Assembly (NCBI RefSeq): GCF_043641665.1
Contig: NC_092190.1
Span: 7,268,548 to 7,332,547 of the forward strand
Reading direction: 5' to 3'
Length of the DNA stretch: 64,000 bases
Origin: Enoplosus armatus
Lineage: Eukaryota > Chordata > Actinopteri > Centrarchiformes > Enoplosidae
The position numbers and the translations under genes are program-made. The notes beneath the pieces were generated by a model that made no database searches, had not been told where the DNA came from, and worked only from the letters and a program-made list of their open reading frames with translations. Numbering within the stretch: the first letter of the stretch is position 1; the number at the start of each line of letters is the position of its first letter. This document shows, one piece after another, positions 10,990 to 22,090 of this stretch.

Positions 10990-12600
10990 TGAGGCCTTGG
11001 ACAGACAGAGCCAAACTGATCTCAAGTTCAAACACCCCGGCGTGCGTTCAAATGTATCAAGCCAGTCCAAGATAAATTCACACTCACCAGGCCAGAAAGA
11101 GCACATCTAAGCAGGACGATCAGGGCCAGAAAACATCCGGAAGAGCTCTGATACATTCCAACAGAGACGTGTGTGTGTAATAGAAGCCAGTGTGCGTTTA
11201 CTGAATGACATTATGTTCAAACATCCTGGGCTGAAACCCTGTGTGCGGATCCAAGTAGTGTCCCTCTTCCAGGACCGGCGCTCTCTCATTTCCTGCCTGA
11301 TTCACCTGCCTGACCCACAGCAGGTCAGGCCCTGGTCCAGGTGTTAGCCAGGCTGGGTCCAGAGCCCACGGCGCTAACGCTATCGATGTCCAGAGAACGA
11401 GACCAGAGAGTGGCTGCAGGGCGGCTGGTTTCATGAAACAAGAACAAGAACTTTCACTCAGAATATGGTTATTGAATTTGAGAAAAGCACCATATAATGT
11501 GTACATGTAGCGGTGCAGAAACCTTTTAATCTATTCATCCTTAATTATATACGTTGATGCTCAATATTGAATAATACAAACCTCACTGCCTCCTAAAGTG
11601 TGAGCTTTGAACTCAGTGTATTTGATGCATACAGCAGCATTCATAGTCCTGCATTTAATGTAGTGTTTCTTTTGTAGTAGTTCCATAGAACTTTTTCTTT
11701 TTTCTTGTCTAGTTTCCCCAGAAAACTTCTTCACTTCTGAGTTAATCGATTTGTCTTTGGACTTATTTATTTAATACACACACTTGCACACATACATGTG
11801 CAGCCCTCCCCTCCCCTTTATCCACAGAGGGATCCAGATCAGAGCGATCGGCCAAGATCGTGTGTGATGTAAAGTTCTGGAGAATAAAAGATGTCTCTTC
11901 CAATAACATATTTCCTGCATGTATCGAAAGACGTGTCAATTTCAGTTACACCTGGCGCAGCAGCTGGAAAACAGAGAGTTCTTCGCTTCTAAAAGACAAT
12001 GCCATACCAGTCACTCCCCACCTGAATGACTGATACATTAAACATGCAGAAAGCAGCGGGAGGACACTAGGGAAGGAGCGTTCAAAGACAAAAACAACGC
12101 ATCCAAAAACAAAAAAAAAAGAAAAATATGTTGCTACAGTACAATACAATGCAGCTGTCTGGTGCTGCAAACTAACACCAATGCTGAATCCTAGTCTTTC
12201 CAGGAACAGAGACAATAATGAAGAATTGAGACAAAATAAGTGCTAATTTAAGTGGTCTGTGCATTCCCAGATAATCTAGCTGCCACATGAATCTATTTCT
12301 GCATCTCTGTAATATTCCAGCAATGTTTGACATTGCAAAAATGAGAATTTCCTCGCTTTTCCACACTCTGAAAGCTATTCCAGAGAGGCATCTGATCACA
12401 CAGGCTTTTGTAAGAGGAGCTGAGTAGCATCTCTGTCCTCTAGTTCCCTGACAGGACTGTCAGAGTACATGCGGGCCTATAGACCAGACATGCTAAAATC
12501 TGCAGTCCTCACCAGGCTCATGAAATGCTGACACAGCTGCCCTAGGCCAGGCCTGTTGTAGAAAATTAATTCAGGCAAGTCAGAGGACACCTCAGTCAGT
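10990..12600. other. no gene seen
   Basis: Moderately GC-rich sequence at 11000-11430 (for example GGCGCTAACGCTATCGATG near 11370), then AT-rich sequence. Open frames such as 11198-11506 (minus) have no recognisable product. An A10 run lies near 12111-12120. Confidence 0.5.
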
Positions 12601-12601
12601 T

Positions 12602-12620
12602 AGACAGACAGACAGACAGA
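12602..12620. repeat. short (GACA)n tetranucleotide run
   Basis: AGACAGACAGACAGACAGA; about 4.5 units. Confidence 0.9.
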
Positions 12621-13665
12621 AGGGGTCCTGTAAGGCAGGCAGTGTGAAGAGGAGTAGAGTCTCTGGTCTTTGTTCGCTGCTGGACGCGTTAAGACTCCAT
12701 TAAGAAGGCCTGACACACAAGGCGACGGCTGTCTCTGTTCTGACTGAGCAAGCAACTTGCCAGAAGACTGGGACTCTCTATCTCTCTCTGTGCGTGTCTC
12801 TTATTCACTCACAGAAACTCATGCTGCAATATATAAAGTCAAACTGACATTAGTCCTAAGTGTCAGGATTTGAATCAAGGACGTAACGTACGGGGCAGGA
12901 GAAATAATGAAAAGTAACGTTGAGTGGGAATCACTGATTACATTAACAAGCTAAGCTAACTCCTAAAGTGCTGAATGTTGTACAGCAGTCTTAAATTGGT
13001 ACATTACAAACGTTACATGGGCTTGTTGTCTCCTACCAACATGATGTCAACAGCTGCCGTGCAAAGCAAAGGTTTTGTTCTCTTTTTAAAAATATGCACA
13101 TTTTAGTTTATAGTTTATTACACAAAAAGTGAGGACATTTCAAATTTCAGTTCGACATTTGGAAGAAGAGGATCAGTCCTTCATTTCTACCTTCATGTGA
13201 TAGACTGAGCCACCAATTGCTTGCCAAATTCTTCAAGCTGACTTTTGATCAATATGACTTATTTAATTGTGTCTTGCTGCACGTAATTTTATCTGAAGAC
13301 GAAGATGTGATTTTTTTTTAATCAGCTAACAGCTTCAGTTGCTAGACCTACATTCAGATCGGAGTCTTAATCTTTAGTCTTTAGTTAGACCTTGGGGAAT
13401 CCTTGTTAATAGATCCTCTTGCTTAGGGCCTCTGGCTTAATCCTTGCCATTTACCACTTCCTATGCTAGTTTGCTAAATACTCTCAATTAGGTGGCTGGC
13501 GGGGCATTTTGTACCACTCCATGTTCTGACCACTCCTCCCTTTTTTTCCTGGTAATTTTCTTGGCTTGACCTTGGTTCTTATAGAAAGGTCCATGATGGG
13601 ACCTTGGCGCTTCATCCTCAACATCTCTCTTGATATACAGCTAACTTCATAGTGAAATGATAATT
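12621..13665. other. no gene seen
   Basis: Unique AT-rich sequence with a T9 run near 13311-13319. No repeat family recognised. Confidence 0.5.
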
Positions 13666-13669
13666 AACT

Positions 13670-13850
13670 CCCAGCATCAATTAGAATTCAGCATGTAGAA
13701 GGGTAACGAGGAGCCAATTACAAGAAAATATACATAATCAATTATTTATTCACTCTTAATTACAGTGAGTTTTACCCTGTTACAGCGGCGGCAGTTCAAT
13801 TAATGACCTTCAGCTATCTTCATATGAAATTGCAGTGGAGCGGAGGAATT
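13670..13850. promoter_or_regulatory. candidate conserved noncoding element
   Basis: Homeodomain-type cores are clustered over about 150 bp: GAGCCAATTACAAG, CATAATCAATTATTTATTC, CTCTTAATTACAG and TTCAATTAATGACC, followed by ATATGAAATTGCAGTGG. No interspersed repeat is present. This looks like an enhancer-type CNE; conservation is not testable here. Confidence 0.42.
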
Positions 13851-13983
13851 TACCAAAACCCTGTAGTGAAACAAAGCAGCAGAAACACACACACACAAAC
13901 ACACACTTGCACAAACTCAGGAAAAGAAACTGAACAAGGGAAAGCGAGAGAGAGGAAGAGGAAGAGCAAGAAAGAGATGTAGC

Positions 13984-13998
13984 GAGAGAGAGAGAGAG
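13984..13998. repeat. short (GA)n run
   Basis: GAGAGAGAGAGAGAG within a longer purine-rich stretch (13920-14010). Confidence 0.88.
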
Positions 13999-14303
13999 GA
14001 GGGAAGGGACTGGCAATGTCTGTCAGTCAGATGCCCAGAGCTGCGGTGTACACGGTGTCACCCACACGACCGAGCCGTCTGTCGAGGCCACCTGCCTCAT
14101 TATGGGAAATGTATGCATCTGGGGCAGGCTCTGGCTGGCTCATCCTCAACATGGGCAGGGAAAATGGCACACTGGCAACTATTACTGCATTATGTTAGCA
14201 AGCTGTACACACTGCATGCATACATACTGCACTGAGAGCGAGAAAACTGGCGAGCCAAGAGTTTTACTGAATGGGCTGGAAAATGTTTTTTGGAAGTGAC
14301 TTG

Positions 14304-14308
14304 GTGTG

Positions 14309-14342
<34 letters not shown>
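14304..14342. repeat. (GT)n microsatellite
   Basis: GT run with one GC interruption near 14314. Confidence 0.97.
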
Positions 14343-14515
14343 CATTTCTCACATGAGTTCAGACCGGGATAAGACTGGTGCCATTCTTGGACAGGCGGTG
14401 CATTGCATATGGCACCATGATACATAAAAATAGTACCTGACGGGCTGCATTTGTATATTCAGACTGTGTAAAAGGTGCGTGATCTTTGAGTACGTTTGAC
14501 AGATAATACAAGAGT

Positions 14516-14545
<30 letters not shown>
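14516..14545. repeat. (GT)n microsatellite
   Basis: GT run with one AT interruption, passing into GAGAGACAGAC. Confidence 0.95.
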
Positions 14546-14547
<2 letters not shown>

Positions 14548-14749
14548 AGACAGACTGAGAAGATAGCATGTCAGTAAGTGGACAGCTGAATGTAGTGGCT
14601 GCCTGGACCCTGTGTGAATGTCCTCTCTGGCCACAGGGTCCTACAGAAACCGACACGCACAAATGGAACTAACTGATCACAACAGAAAACTTTCTCCCTG
14701 TCCATCCCGGCTCTCCCCCCCTGCACCCGCCTTCCGCCCATACCTGGCC

Positions 14750-15110
14750 TGAATACCATTAGACCTAATGGAGCGCGGTGTGAGGGACAGCCAATCATGA
14801 TGGCGTCCCGTCAGTGACACCGACATGTATCTTGGTGCTCATTATCATCCTTGAACAGCGCCAATTTACATCTGATGCTCTGACTAATTCTGCTCCAGTG
14901 TTGTCAAGAGGCATAGGAAGTGGCCTGGCCGTGATGACAGCGCGGCTGTCAGGAGCCTGTGGATGGAGGATTCCTCGGGGCATGATTTAATGCCCATGTC
15001 AAGCCCCGCTGTCAGCCTCTCTCTCTCTCCCCGCTCCCCGCGCTCCTTCTCTCCATCCAGCCATTAGGATTCAGCCAGCGGAGAGATGGAGCGATAGAGC
15101 TGGCGATTGG
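14750..15110. promoter_or_regulatory. candidate conserved noncoding element with paired TGACAG sites
   Basis: Repeat-free block containing GCCAATTTACATCTGATGCT, GACTAATTCTG, and an inverted pair TGACAGCGCGGCTGTCA at 14935-14951 (7-bp arms, 3-bp spacer). A further CTGTCAGCC lies near 15012. TGACAG is the known core of TALE homeodomain (MEIS/PREP/TGIF) sites. CpG is higher than in the flanks. Pyrimidine-rich DNA (CTCTCTCTCTCCCCGC) follows at about 15018-15035. Inferred regulatory element. Confidence 0.43.
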
Positions 15111-18100
15111 CCTGCTTAGGATTCACACTCTGGGCAAGAAAATAACACGCCCTGTTTCACAAGTGATTACCCTTTCCCTGTAAACTGCAATTAAGGCAAA
15201 AAAAGCAAAAGTGGCAAAGAGGCGATGGAGAAACAAAACGTGTGCAACTGCCGAGTGAAGAGGAAAACCTTGAGCATTTTCCCTTGCTGGTTTATGGCTC
15301 CTTGTTTGTCTAATTTCCGTAGACAACTTTTCCGCCGTGTTTTGCTGAGTTGTTTTGGTTTCTGTTTGGTTGTATAACACCCACAGATTCTGTGGCCCCT
15401 AGCCCTCCCTCTTGTAGAGTGATTAACATATTGCATGATGTCTTTGGATACTTCCCCTTGCACTATGCAAGCCTTTCTTGCTCTCTATATATTTAATTTG
15501 GTCAGGATAGACCAGAATATTAGCATTAATATTATTTGTGGAGCACAGGCCAGCCATCTTGTAAAGGTTTATTCAGTGTGAAATACCAGAATTCTAGACA
15601 TGTTGAGGAGCTGAGTTTTTGAGAATGGGACAGACGCTGTCTCCTCATCTGAAACAATAGCCAAACCTGAGACGCCTGACCTGTGTTGACCTCTGCTAAA
15701 GGTCAAAGGTGAGAGGGGCCACAGATGGCTGTAGACAGCTAGCCAGGACAGAGAGGACAGAGAGGACAAGGTGCAGAGATTTCACAGTCTCACAATAGGA
15801 GAGACTGGAGGTTATATGAGTCTCAAACATAGATGCAAAAATACACATTTGGCCTCAGTCTATGTGATAGTATTCTCACGATATGTTGCTGCAATATGTT
15901 GCCCCCCCCCCTGGTTTTCCTCTTCTCTAACAAGGCAGTGATGGATGACCAGAGAATGTGCTGCCTAATGTGCAGAGTGTAAGGACATATGGCTCAGTTC
16001 GGTCTGTCCTTGTGAGCTCTCTTTAAACATGAGCACAGCACTGCACGAAGCAGAACACCACAACTGCCTCAAAATAGAGGCCGGCGTGGTTTCATGTGAG
16101 TCATCAGGCTTTAAGATCACAGTAGCAGAAATTAACCTGGCCGTTTCCCCTGCTTTAACTTTTAATGAACATTAATTAGATTCGGTCTGCCTTGTGCATG
16201 TTTTGGCTCAGCTTCATATCCTCTTTGGCCACATTAGACTGTGCTTGCAGCGGCTGATTGCAGCTCTCACAACGCTTCAGCTGTGTGAGAAAAAACACAT
16301 TCAGTTCACAACATCAGCACTGGAAACCAGTCAGAAAATCAGGAATGTTTGTGTGTGATTTAGGTGATAGATGATCGGCATTTTTATGAAGTGTTTCTTT
16401 GGTACACCTTTTTGCTTCGCCTCAGTAGTTGGCAGACTGAAGGAGGCGGACTGGGGAAGTGGGCTGGACTGGTTTGGGCCTTGGCCTGGTTAGCATTGGC
16501 TCTGGCTGGTAAGTGTGTGGTCTAAACCTTTATGACTACATTTCACAGTGTACATTCTCCACAAAACTGTGAGAAATCTTTGCCAATGGTTATAAAATCT
16601 ATTTATAATATGGGATATTTAATGGGAAAAGTGGATCATACAAAGACTGTAATGCATAAATCAACAGTTAAATGTTAAAAATATATGTTTGACTAATTAG
16701 TACATTTTTAGAAAATCGATTCATTAAGTATATAGAAATAGAAGAAATTGTGGATCATTGCGACAATGCAGTTTTAAAAGGGGACATTAGTTCATTCCTC
16801 CCGACTGCGTCCTCTGCGTTTTCACATAATCACTCTAAGGCTTCCGTTGGTCTGCAACTCAACTGCCAGGCTATTTTGGGCTTCTCCGCAGCCCATGTGT
16901 GCAAAACAAAAAGGGTGATATGAGCCACGTGCTGAGTAATGAAAACTGTACCAAGGATGAAACTAAAAACTCCTGACAAAGTACACATACAGTAAAATAG
17001 ATTCTTAAAATTGTGAACATGCAGAAACTTCTTCACAGTTAAAACAACAAAATTATAAGCCCTAATGCAACCAGTAACCTATAGTAATGTTAAAAACAAA
17101 GAAATGTGTATTGTGTACTATGTACTACTACTTTTGATCTACAGGTGGTAGTAATGCGCCCCAAACCACCGTAACGCACCAGCAAAGGCAGGGAAAAAGA
17201 AGACAGCTTGCAAGTAAACATGTATATAAATAATGCAGGATTTAAGACAACAAATCAACTTTTCAAATGTTTTATGAGGAAGTAAATGCATTCTGTATGT
17301 TTGTCAGGCCTCAAGGATACAGACAATGCATGTTGGTGAGTAACACTGAATGTAAACAGAAACTTTGCTTGTTTACAAACTCCACTGGGCACCTTTAAAA
17401 TAGAGGAATATAACCACAAAATTCCTCAATAATTCACTAAATTTTAGTTTATGGAGACTCATGGTCTCTCAGTGAACATGTGTGCGAGTGCCAAATCACA
17501 AGACAACCCATATTTTCCCACTTACTCCAAGTGGTGTCCGGTCACTTGGATATTTTCAGTAGTACCACCACACCAGTAAAATGGAGATTAATATAATTTT
17601 GTTTGCAGTGCTTGAAGTGTTGCAAAATTACATTTCAAAATGTTTTTTGTAATGTGGGTGAACTGACCCTGTAGTGTATTGTTGTATGTGTAAACAAGGC
17701 CTCTACAGTAGAATAAATAAGCATTTGGGACTGATATAATATGTTCAGTGTCACTGGGAGGAGTTGTTGTGGCAACAAGTTGCCAACTAACCCATGCAGT
17801 TATTATTTCCAGTTTGTGGTTAACTTCCTGTCTGAGGGTGGAGATTGATGGATAGTCAGAGTGCCCCTGTGTGTCTTGAAGGGAACTATTGATCGCTGTT
17901 GCCGTTGGTTTCAGCCTCCATTTGTTGATCTGCCCATGAAAGCCCAACTGCATGGATCATAGAAATGACCCTGGCTCTTTTTAATGATGTTTGAGCCTCA
18001 GAGAAAAAACCTGCTTCACCCACTAACAGTCAGGCCAGCTTCGCTCGCTGCATTTCCTCTCCAGATGGACAGGTTGTGTTTGTTTTCTATGAGTTTTAGT

Positions 18101-18860
18101 GGACGCTCATGGGCAGTGATGCTAAGAAATTAGGAAATACTTATGTATTCACAGACGTATGAGTGCACAACAATTGCAGCAATTTTGATAATGATGCTCT
18201 CTGAATTATGACACTTCAGCTCTCCGTTCATTTGCTAAATTGTGTTTAGTGTCATTTTTATTGCAATTTTCATCAGTGCTTTTTTCCTTCGCTTCAAGAA
18301 GAGAAGGGATCATTAGCCCAGGACTGTTCAACCATGCACAGAGGAAAAATGCCATCAAAGTTGACACAGAAAATGTCCTTGTTCTCTAATTTATAAACAA
18401 AAAACACAGATTTCCCCTTTCATGTGGCTTCTTGGAGATAATTATGACAAGATGAAAGCAGTTAAATTCCTCCCTCTGTTCTCTGCTCTTCAGATGGTTC
18501 CCCCATTGTCAAAAATGGAGATGAGATTTCATGTGGCTGTCATTGCCTGTGTCCCTGTCTCTCCCCGTCTCGCTCTTGTGTCTCTTATCCTCCTCCTTCC
18601 TGTCTCTCTCTCCCTCTCTCTGTCTGTCTCGCTGTTTCACTCTTCTTTGTCAGTTTTTTATTGAACTCTGATATCCAAATCTGTAATGTTTTTAGAACTG
18701 TCAATCAATCAGTCACCATCTGTCTCAGAGGTTGCTGTCCCCTAATGGAAGAGAATGATTAGCTTTTATCAGCTCACTGATTTTTATGGTTTAAAGCTCT
18801 TGCGCACAATCAAAGGGACGAATAAGTCTTCTTCTTGCACGCATATGTTTCTGTGCACCC
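15111..18860. other. no gene seen; mostly unique sequence
   Basis: Contains a C10 run (15902-15911), a short GGACAGAGA duplication near 15747-15766, and AT-rich DNA at 16560-16760. Two weak traces of fish repeats are noted: CAGGTGGTAGTAATGCGCC near 17144 and GTAATGTGGGTGAACTGACC near 17650. The frame on the minus strand at 17588-17953 (121 codons) spans the second trace and has no recognisable product. Confidence 0.5.
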
Positions 18861-18865
18861 TCACA

Positions 18866-18868
<3 letters not shown>

Positions 18869-18910
<42 letters not shown>
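18869..18910. repeat. (AC)21 microsatellite
   Basis: Perfect AC run preceded by TCACACTC. Opposite orientation to the GT arrays at 19026 and 19183. Confidence 0.97.
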
Positions 18911-18912
<2 letters not shown>

Positions 18913-19025
18913 AGTGTTGATGGGATGTCTACAGACCCCTCCCTGCTCCCCTCCCTCCCTCACACACTCTGAGGCGACGGGCTGGTGCACCACGAGTGTG
19001 TCGTGCCACGCTGTGGTGTCTGCTA

Positions 19026-19048
19026 GTGTGTGTGTGTGTGTGTGTGTG
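19026..19048. repeat. (GT)n microsatellite
   Basis: Perfect run of about 11 units. Confidence 0.96.
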
Positions 19049-19182
19049 CCCTCCTGGGAGGTAATTACCAGAATAAATACAGTAGAGGCCATGGCTGCTA
19101 ATTTATGCCTGATTGTTGACTGTCAGAGTATTGTTTAACATGCACAGAGAGGGCCCTTGGTGTTGTGTTTCATGATCCTCCT

Positions 19183-19230
<48 letters not shown>
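19183..19230. repeat. compound (TG)12(AG)12 microsatellite
   Basis: A TG run passes directly into an AG run at about 19206, a typical compound dinucleotide array. Confidence 0.97.
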
Positions 19231-19485
19231 CGCAGAGCATTCTTGTTTTATGTGATTGTCTCCTCTCTGTGTCTGTGACCCTGCTGGTTAAGTAACCACT
19301 CATACAGTTATACTGATTCTGTTTAAAGTGCATGTGTGTGTCTGCTGCCTTTTCTTAACCCCTTTGGTCATTCACAAACTCTCACTCTTTGTGAATCAAT
19401 TGGAAATCCAGGCTTTGTTAGATGTATGCCTCACCTGTTACAGGACACGTTGACACTTGGTTTTGGGGTTTTGGTTAGAATTAGT

Positions 19486-19914
19486 CGGTGGTGGAAGAAG
19501 TATTCAGAGTTTTTACTTAAGTAAAAGCAGAAATACCAAAATGTGATCTGTTACAAGTCAAAGTCCTGCATTTAAAATGTTAAGTGAAAGTATAAAAGTA
19601 TTAGCATCAAAATATACCAAAAGTAATTATTACGTACAATGGCCCATTTCAGAATAATAATCATATTACTGGATTATAATTTGTGATGCATTCAAGTATA
19701 TAAGACATGTTGCAGCAGGTAAAGGTGGAGCTAATTTTAAGTACTTTATGTACTCTGGGTATCTTCATCTATAATGTGCCATATTTTATAAGTTGATTTA
19801 TATTTTGTGTTGATAATCTGAATCTGTAAAGAAACTAAAGTTATATTATAAATGTCCAGGAGTAAAACGTTGGCCTCCAAAATGTAGTGGAGTAGCACCA
19901 TGTGTGCACCACTG
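19486..19914 (+). mobile_element. hAT-like nonautonomous element (MITE), copy 2, with target duplication
   Basis: The left end is CGGTGGTGGAAGAAGTATTC. The right end reverse-complements to CAGTGGTGCACAC. Internal motifs (TTTACTTAAGTAAAAGCAG, AAGTCCTGCATTTAAAATG, TGGCCCATTTCAGAATAAT) match the family of the copy at 4683-5185. The flanks are GAATTAGT (19478-19485) and GAATTAGC (19915-19922), a 7/8 match to an 8-bp target duplication as expected for hAT transposition. At 429 bp it encodes no transposase, so movement would have depended on an enzyme supplied elsewhere. Confidence 0.85.
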
Positions 19915-19922
19915 GAATTAGC

Positions 19923-20384
19923 TTTATATTTATGAGGTCAGGGTGAGGGCTGGGTTAGGCATGAAGTTGTGATGGTTTAATCAACATTGTATGATTCAGC
20001 ATTCATTTAAATCAGATCAATGTGTTGATGCAGTGGGGGTGCCATCGCAGAGGGCTCAGGCAAAAAATAGCAGGGTCATATACCTGGTTGCTTTTAAACT
20101 TGAACTGGGTACTATGGTAAAATTATGTCTTATAATATTATAAACCACTACACAGTATTTTGGCATCTGATAAACCCTCAAACTCATGGATCTGTTACTC
20201 TGATGGACCTTCTCATATTTAATGGCCTCACACTGTCCGAAGCAATACAGCCACACCATAGCCCCTTTGTTTTTGTGTGTGTGTGTATTGCTGAGTGACT
20301 CTGTGACTTATCTCACAGTTTGACTGTTTCTGTATTTCAGTATTCAGGTCCTCAAAGGATAAAGCTGCTGTTCTTTCGTACTTT
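19923..20384. other. no gene seen
   Basis: Unique AT-rich sequence with a short GT run near 20275-20286. Confidence 0.5.
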
Positions 20385-20650
20385 GCTTATGGTTAACAAA
20401 TCCCATGAAAAGACCAAAACCAACAATACATTAGTGTGGCTCTCAGCCTCAAGCCTGTCGGATATTACTGAAGACAGATATCTTTGAGAACAGGTCAACC
20501 TTCTTATGGTGCTTCCAATAAGTTAACTATAACCAGTGTAACATTGTGGCTCAGTTGTGTGTTGTTTGTAGTTTTTGGTTAACAGTGGAGTTCAGTGGCA
20601 AAAAGAAATGAGCTACATCAGACTAATCAACAGAATTATAGTTAGTGAAT
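20385..20650 (+). repeat. dispersed fish repeat, copy 1
   Basis: The string AACAAATCCCATGAAAAGAC followed by CAAAACCAACAAT (from about 20395) recurs at 23439 with few changes. Both copies continue into ...TCTCAGCC.CAA and further downstream into an AATGAGCTA/AATAAGCTA segment. Family name unknown to me; both boundaries are approximate. No protein is encoded. Confidence 0.6.
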
Positions 20651-21335
20651 TGAGTGATTATTATTTACCATAATAAAAACACATCAGTTCAATCAGTGGA
20701 AGGTTTTTGAACTTACTGACTTAATATGACCACAGCTTGTGTGTAAATTGGTTCACATCTTGTGTTACACAGAAATCCTCTCCAACTCACTGTTCCACGT
20801 GGCATTTCCCTGAATCCCCCACAGCCACTCTCTATTGACTTTCCCTCTGGTCCTGAACCGCACAGTTGTTATCAGATAGGCCAGCTGTGGTTGTGTGGTT
20901 GAGGGGCCTTAAAAGCCTCATAGACACCTCATGAGTTTTATGAGCATGAGCGTAAAGAGAGTTCACAGCGCTGCAACTGAGAGAGCTGCTAGGGCCTGGC
21001 AAAGCCCAAATTATCTGCAAAAAGTCACTAGAGTGGAAGTTCAGACGTTGCCACCCAAACAAGGTTCGAATGAAGTTATCTCTCGGTCCAGAACTTTTAA
21101 CGATAGCCTAGGTCTATCAAAGATATTGGATATTAATTCATTAATAATAGATACTAATGAGCTTTGAAGTGGGTGTACTGTTGGACTTTAGAAGTCCCCA
21201 GTGACTAATGAAGCCTGTGAAAACACCTTTGAGGTGCTGGGGGCCGGGGGGCCTGGCTGGAGGAAACACTACAAGTCTTTGTATTAGAGCTGATTGAGCT
21301 GGTCTGCGCCCCAGCTTCGTTACAGCCGACCACTT
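20651..21335. other. no gene seen
   Basis: Unique sequence; the open frames at 20832-21167 on both strands are unrecognised. TTAATTCATTAATAATAG near 21135 is a loose homeodomain-type cluster. Confidence 0.45.
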
Positions 21336-21339
21336 ACAC

Positions 21340-21520
21340 GCCCCGAATTCTACTGAGGAGACCGCTGATGAATTTGTTTAATTGAACGTAAATAATGAAT
21401 TCCCAAGGAAGAGATTTGGCCCAGTTGTAATTGCCGGAGATCAGACGGCACAATACCAAACTTCAAAACGGCCGAGCCAGGCGGTCGTAAGAGCCGTAAC
21501 GATGACTTCGAAGAAAAAAG
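21340..21520. promoter_or_regulatory. candidate conserved noncoding element
   Basis: Begins ACGCCCCGAATTCTACTGAG, followed by GAATTTGTTTAATTGAACG, GTAAATAATGAATTCCC and a CpG-rich tail (CGGCCGAGCCAGGCGGTCG near 21470-21488). It has no repeats, although an open frame crosses part of it on both strands, a common property of GC-richer CNEs. Inferred. Confidence 0.38.
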
Positions 21521-21654
21521 AAAGGAACGATATAGGGAAGGGGGGGCAACAGAGGAGGAGTAACAGAGACAGAGACGGAGAAAAGAAGATGAACTAATGA
21601 GGAACAAAGACCTAACGAGTTTCGCAAGGAAAATGAAGTGTTTCCAAAGTCGTC

Positions 21655-22090
21655 TTTAAACTTGGTGAGATGAAACGCGGGAGCGGCAGTTGTTTTTGAC
21701 AGCTCGGGACGAGATGGGCCACGGCTCAGAGAGAGAGGGGTAATTCCCTATTCCTTTATATTACCCACTCTCTCTCTCTATCTCCCTCTCTGCTGGGAGC
21801 CCCCTCATCCCTCTCTCCGCTTCCCTACATTGATTCTTGAATTAGACTGTTTTATTGAATAATTAATAGGCCTTTTCCCATGATTGATGATTTGCATGGC
21901 TTGAATATTAGCTTTTCAATCAAACGCAGCTTGTTCTAATGTAACCATATTGAAAACATGTCAAACACTGTTTACCCACTTTGTGCGCGATGTTGTCTTA
22001 AGTTCCGGCTGCAGAGGCCTCACAATGCTCAGCGGTGGGGAATGGCCTTGTCAAGCGCTCGCTCAGTGCTGATTACAAGGCCCTTGAGTT
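21655..22090. promoter_or_regulatory. candidate conserved noncoding element
   Basis: Contains AAACGCGGGAGCGGCAGTTG, then a pyrimidine tract (about 21765-21830), then TTATTGAATAATTAATAGGCC, CATGATTGATGATTTGCATG (the last part an octamer-like ATTTGCAT, near 21890) and GCTTTTCAATCAAACGC. Homeodomain, octamer-like and CpG-bearing stretches lie together without interspersed repeats. Inferred enhancer-like DNA. Confidence 0.4.

Noticed and set aside
17140..17215. CAGGTGGTAGTAATGCGCC...GAAGAAG, resembling the end of a common fish repeat
   Set aside because: The match is short and boundaries cannot be set; kept only as a trace.
17588..17953. 121-codon minus-strand frame
   Set aside because: No family recognised, and it overlaps a GTAATGTGGGTGAACTGACC string typical of a fish MITE end.
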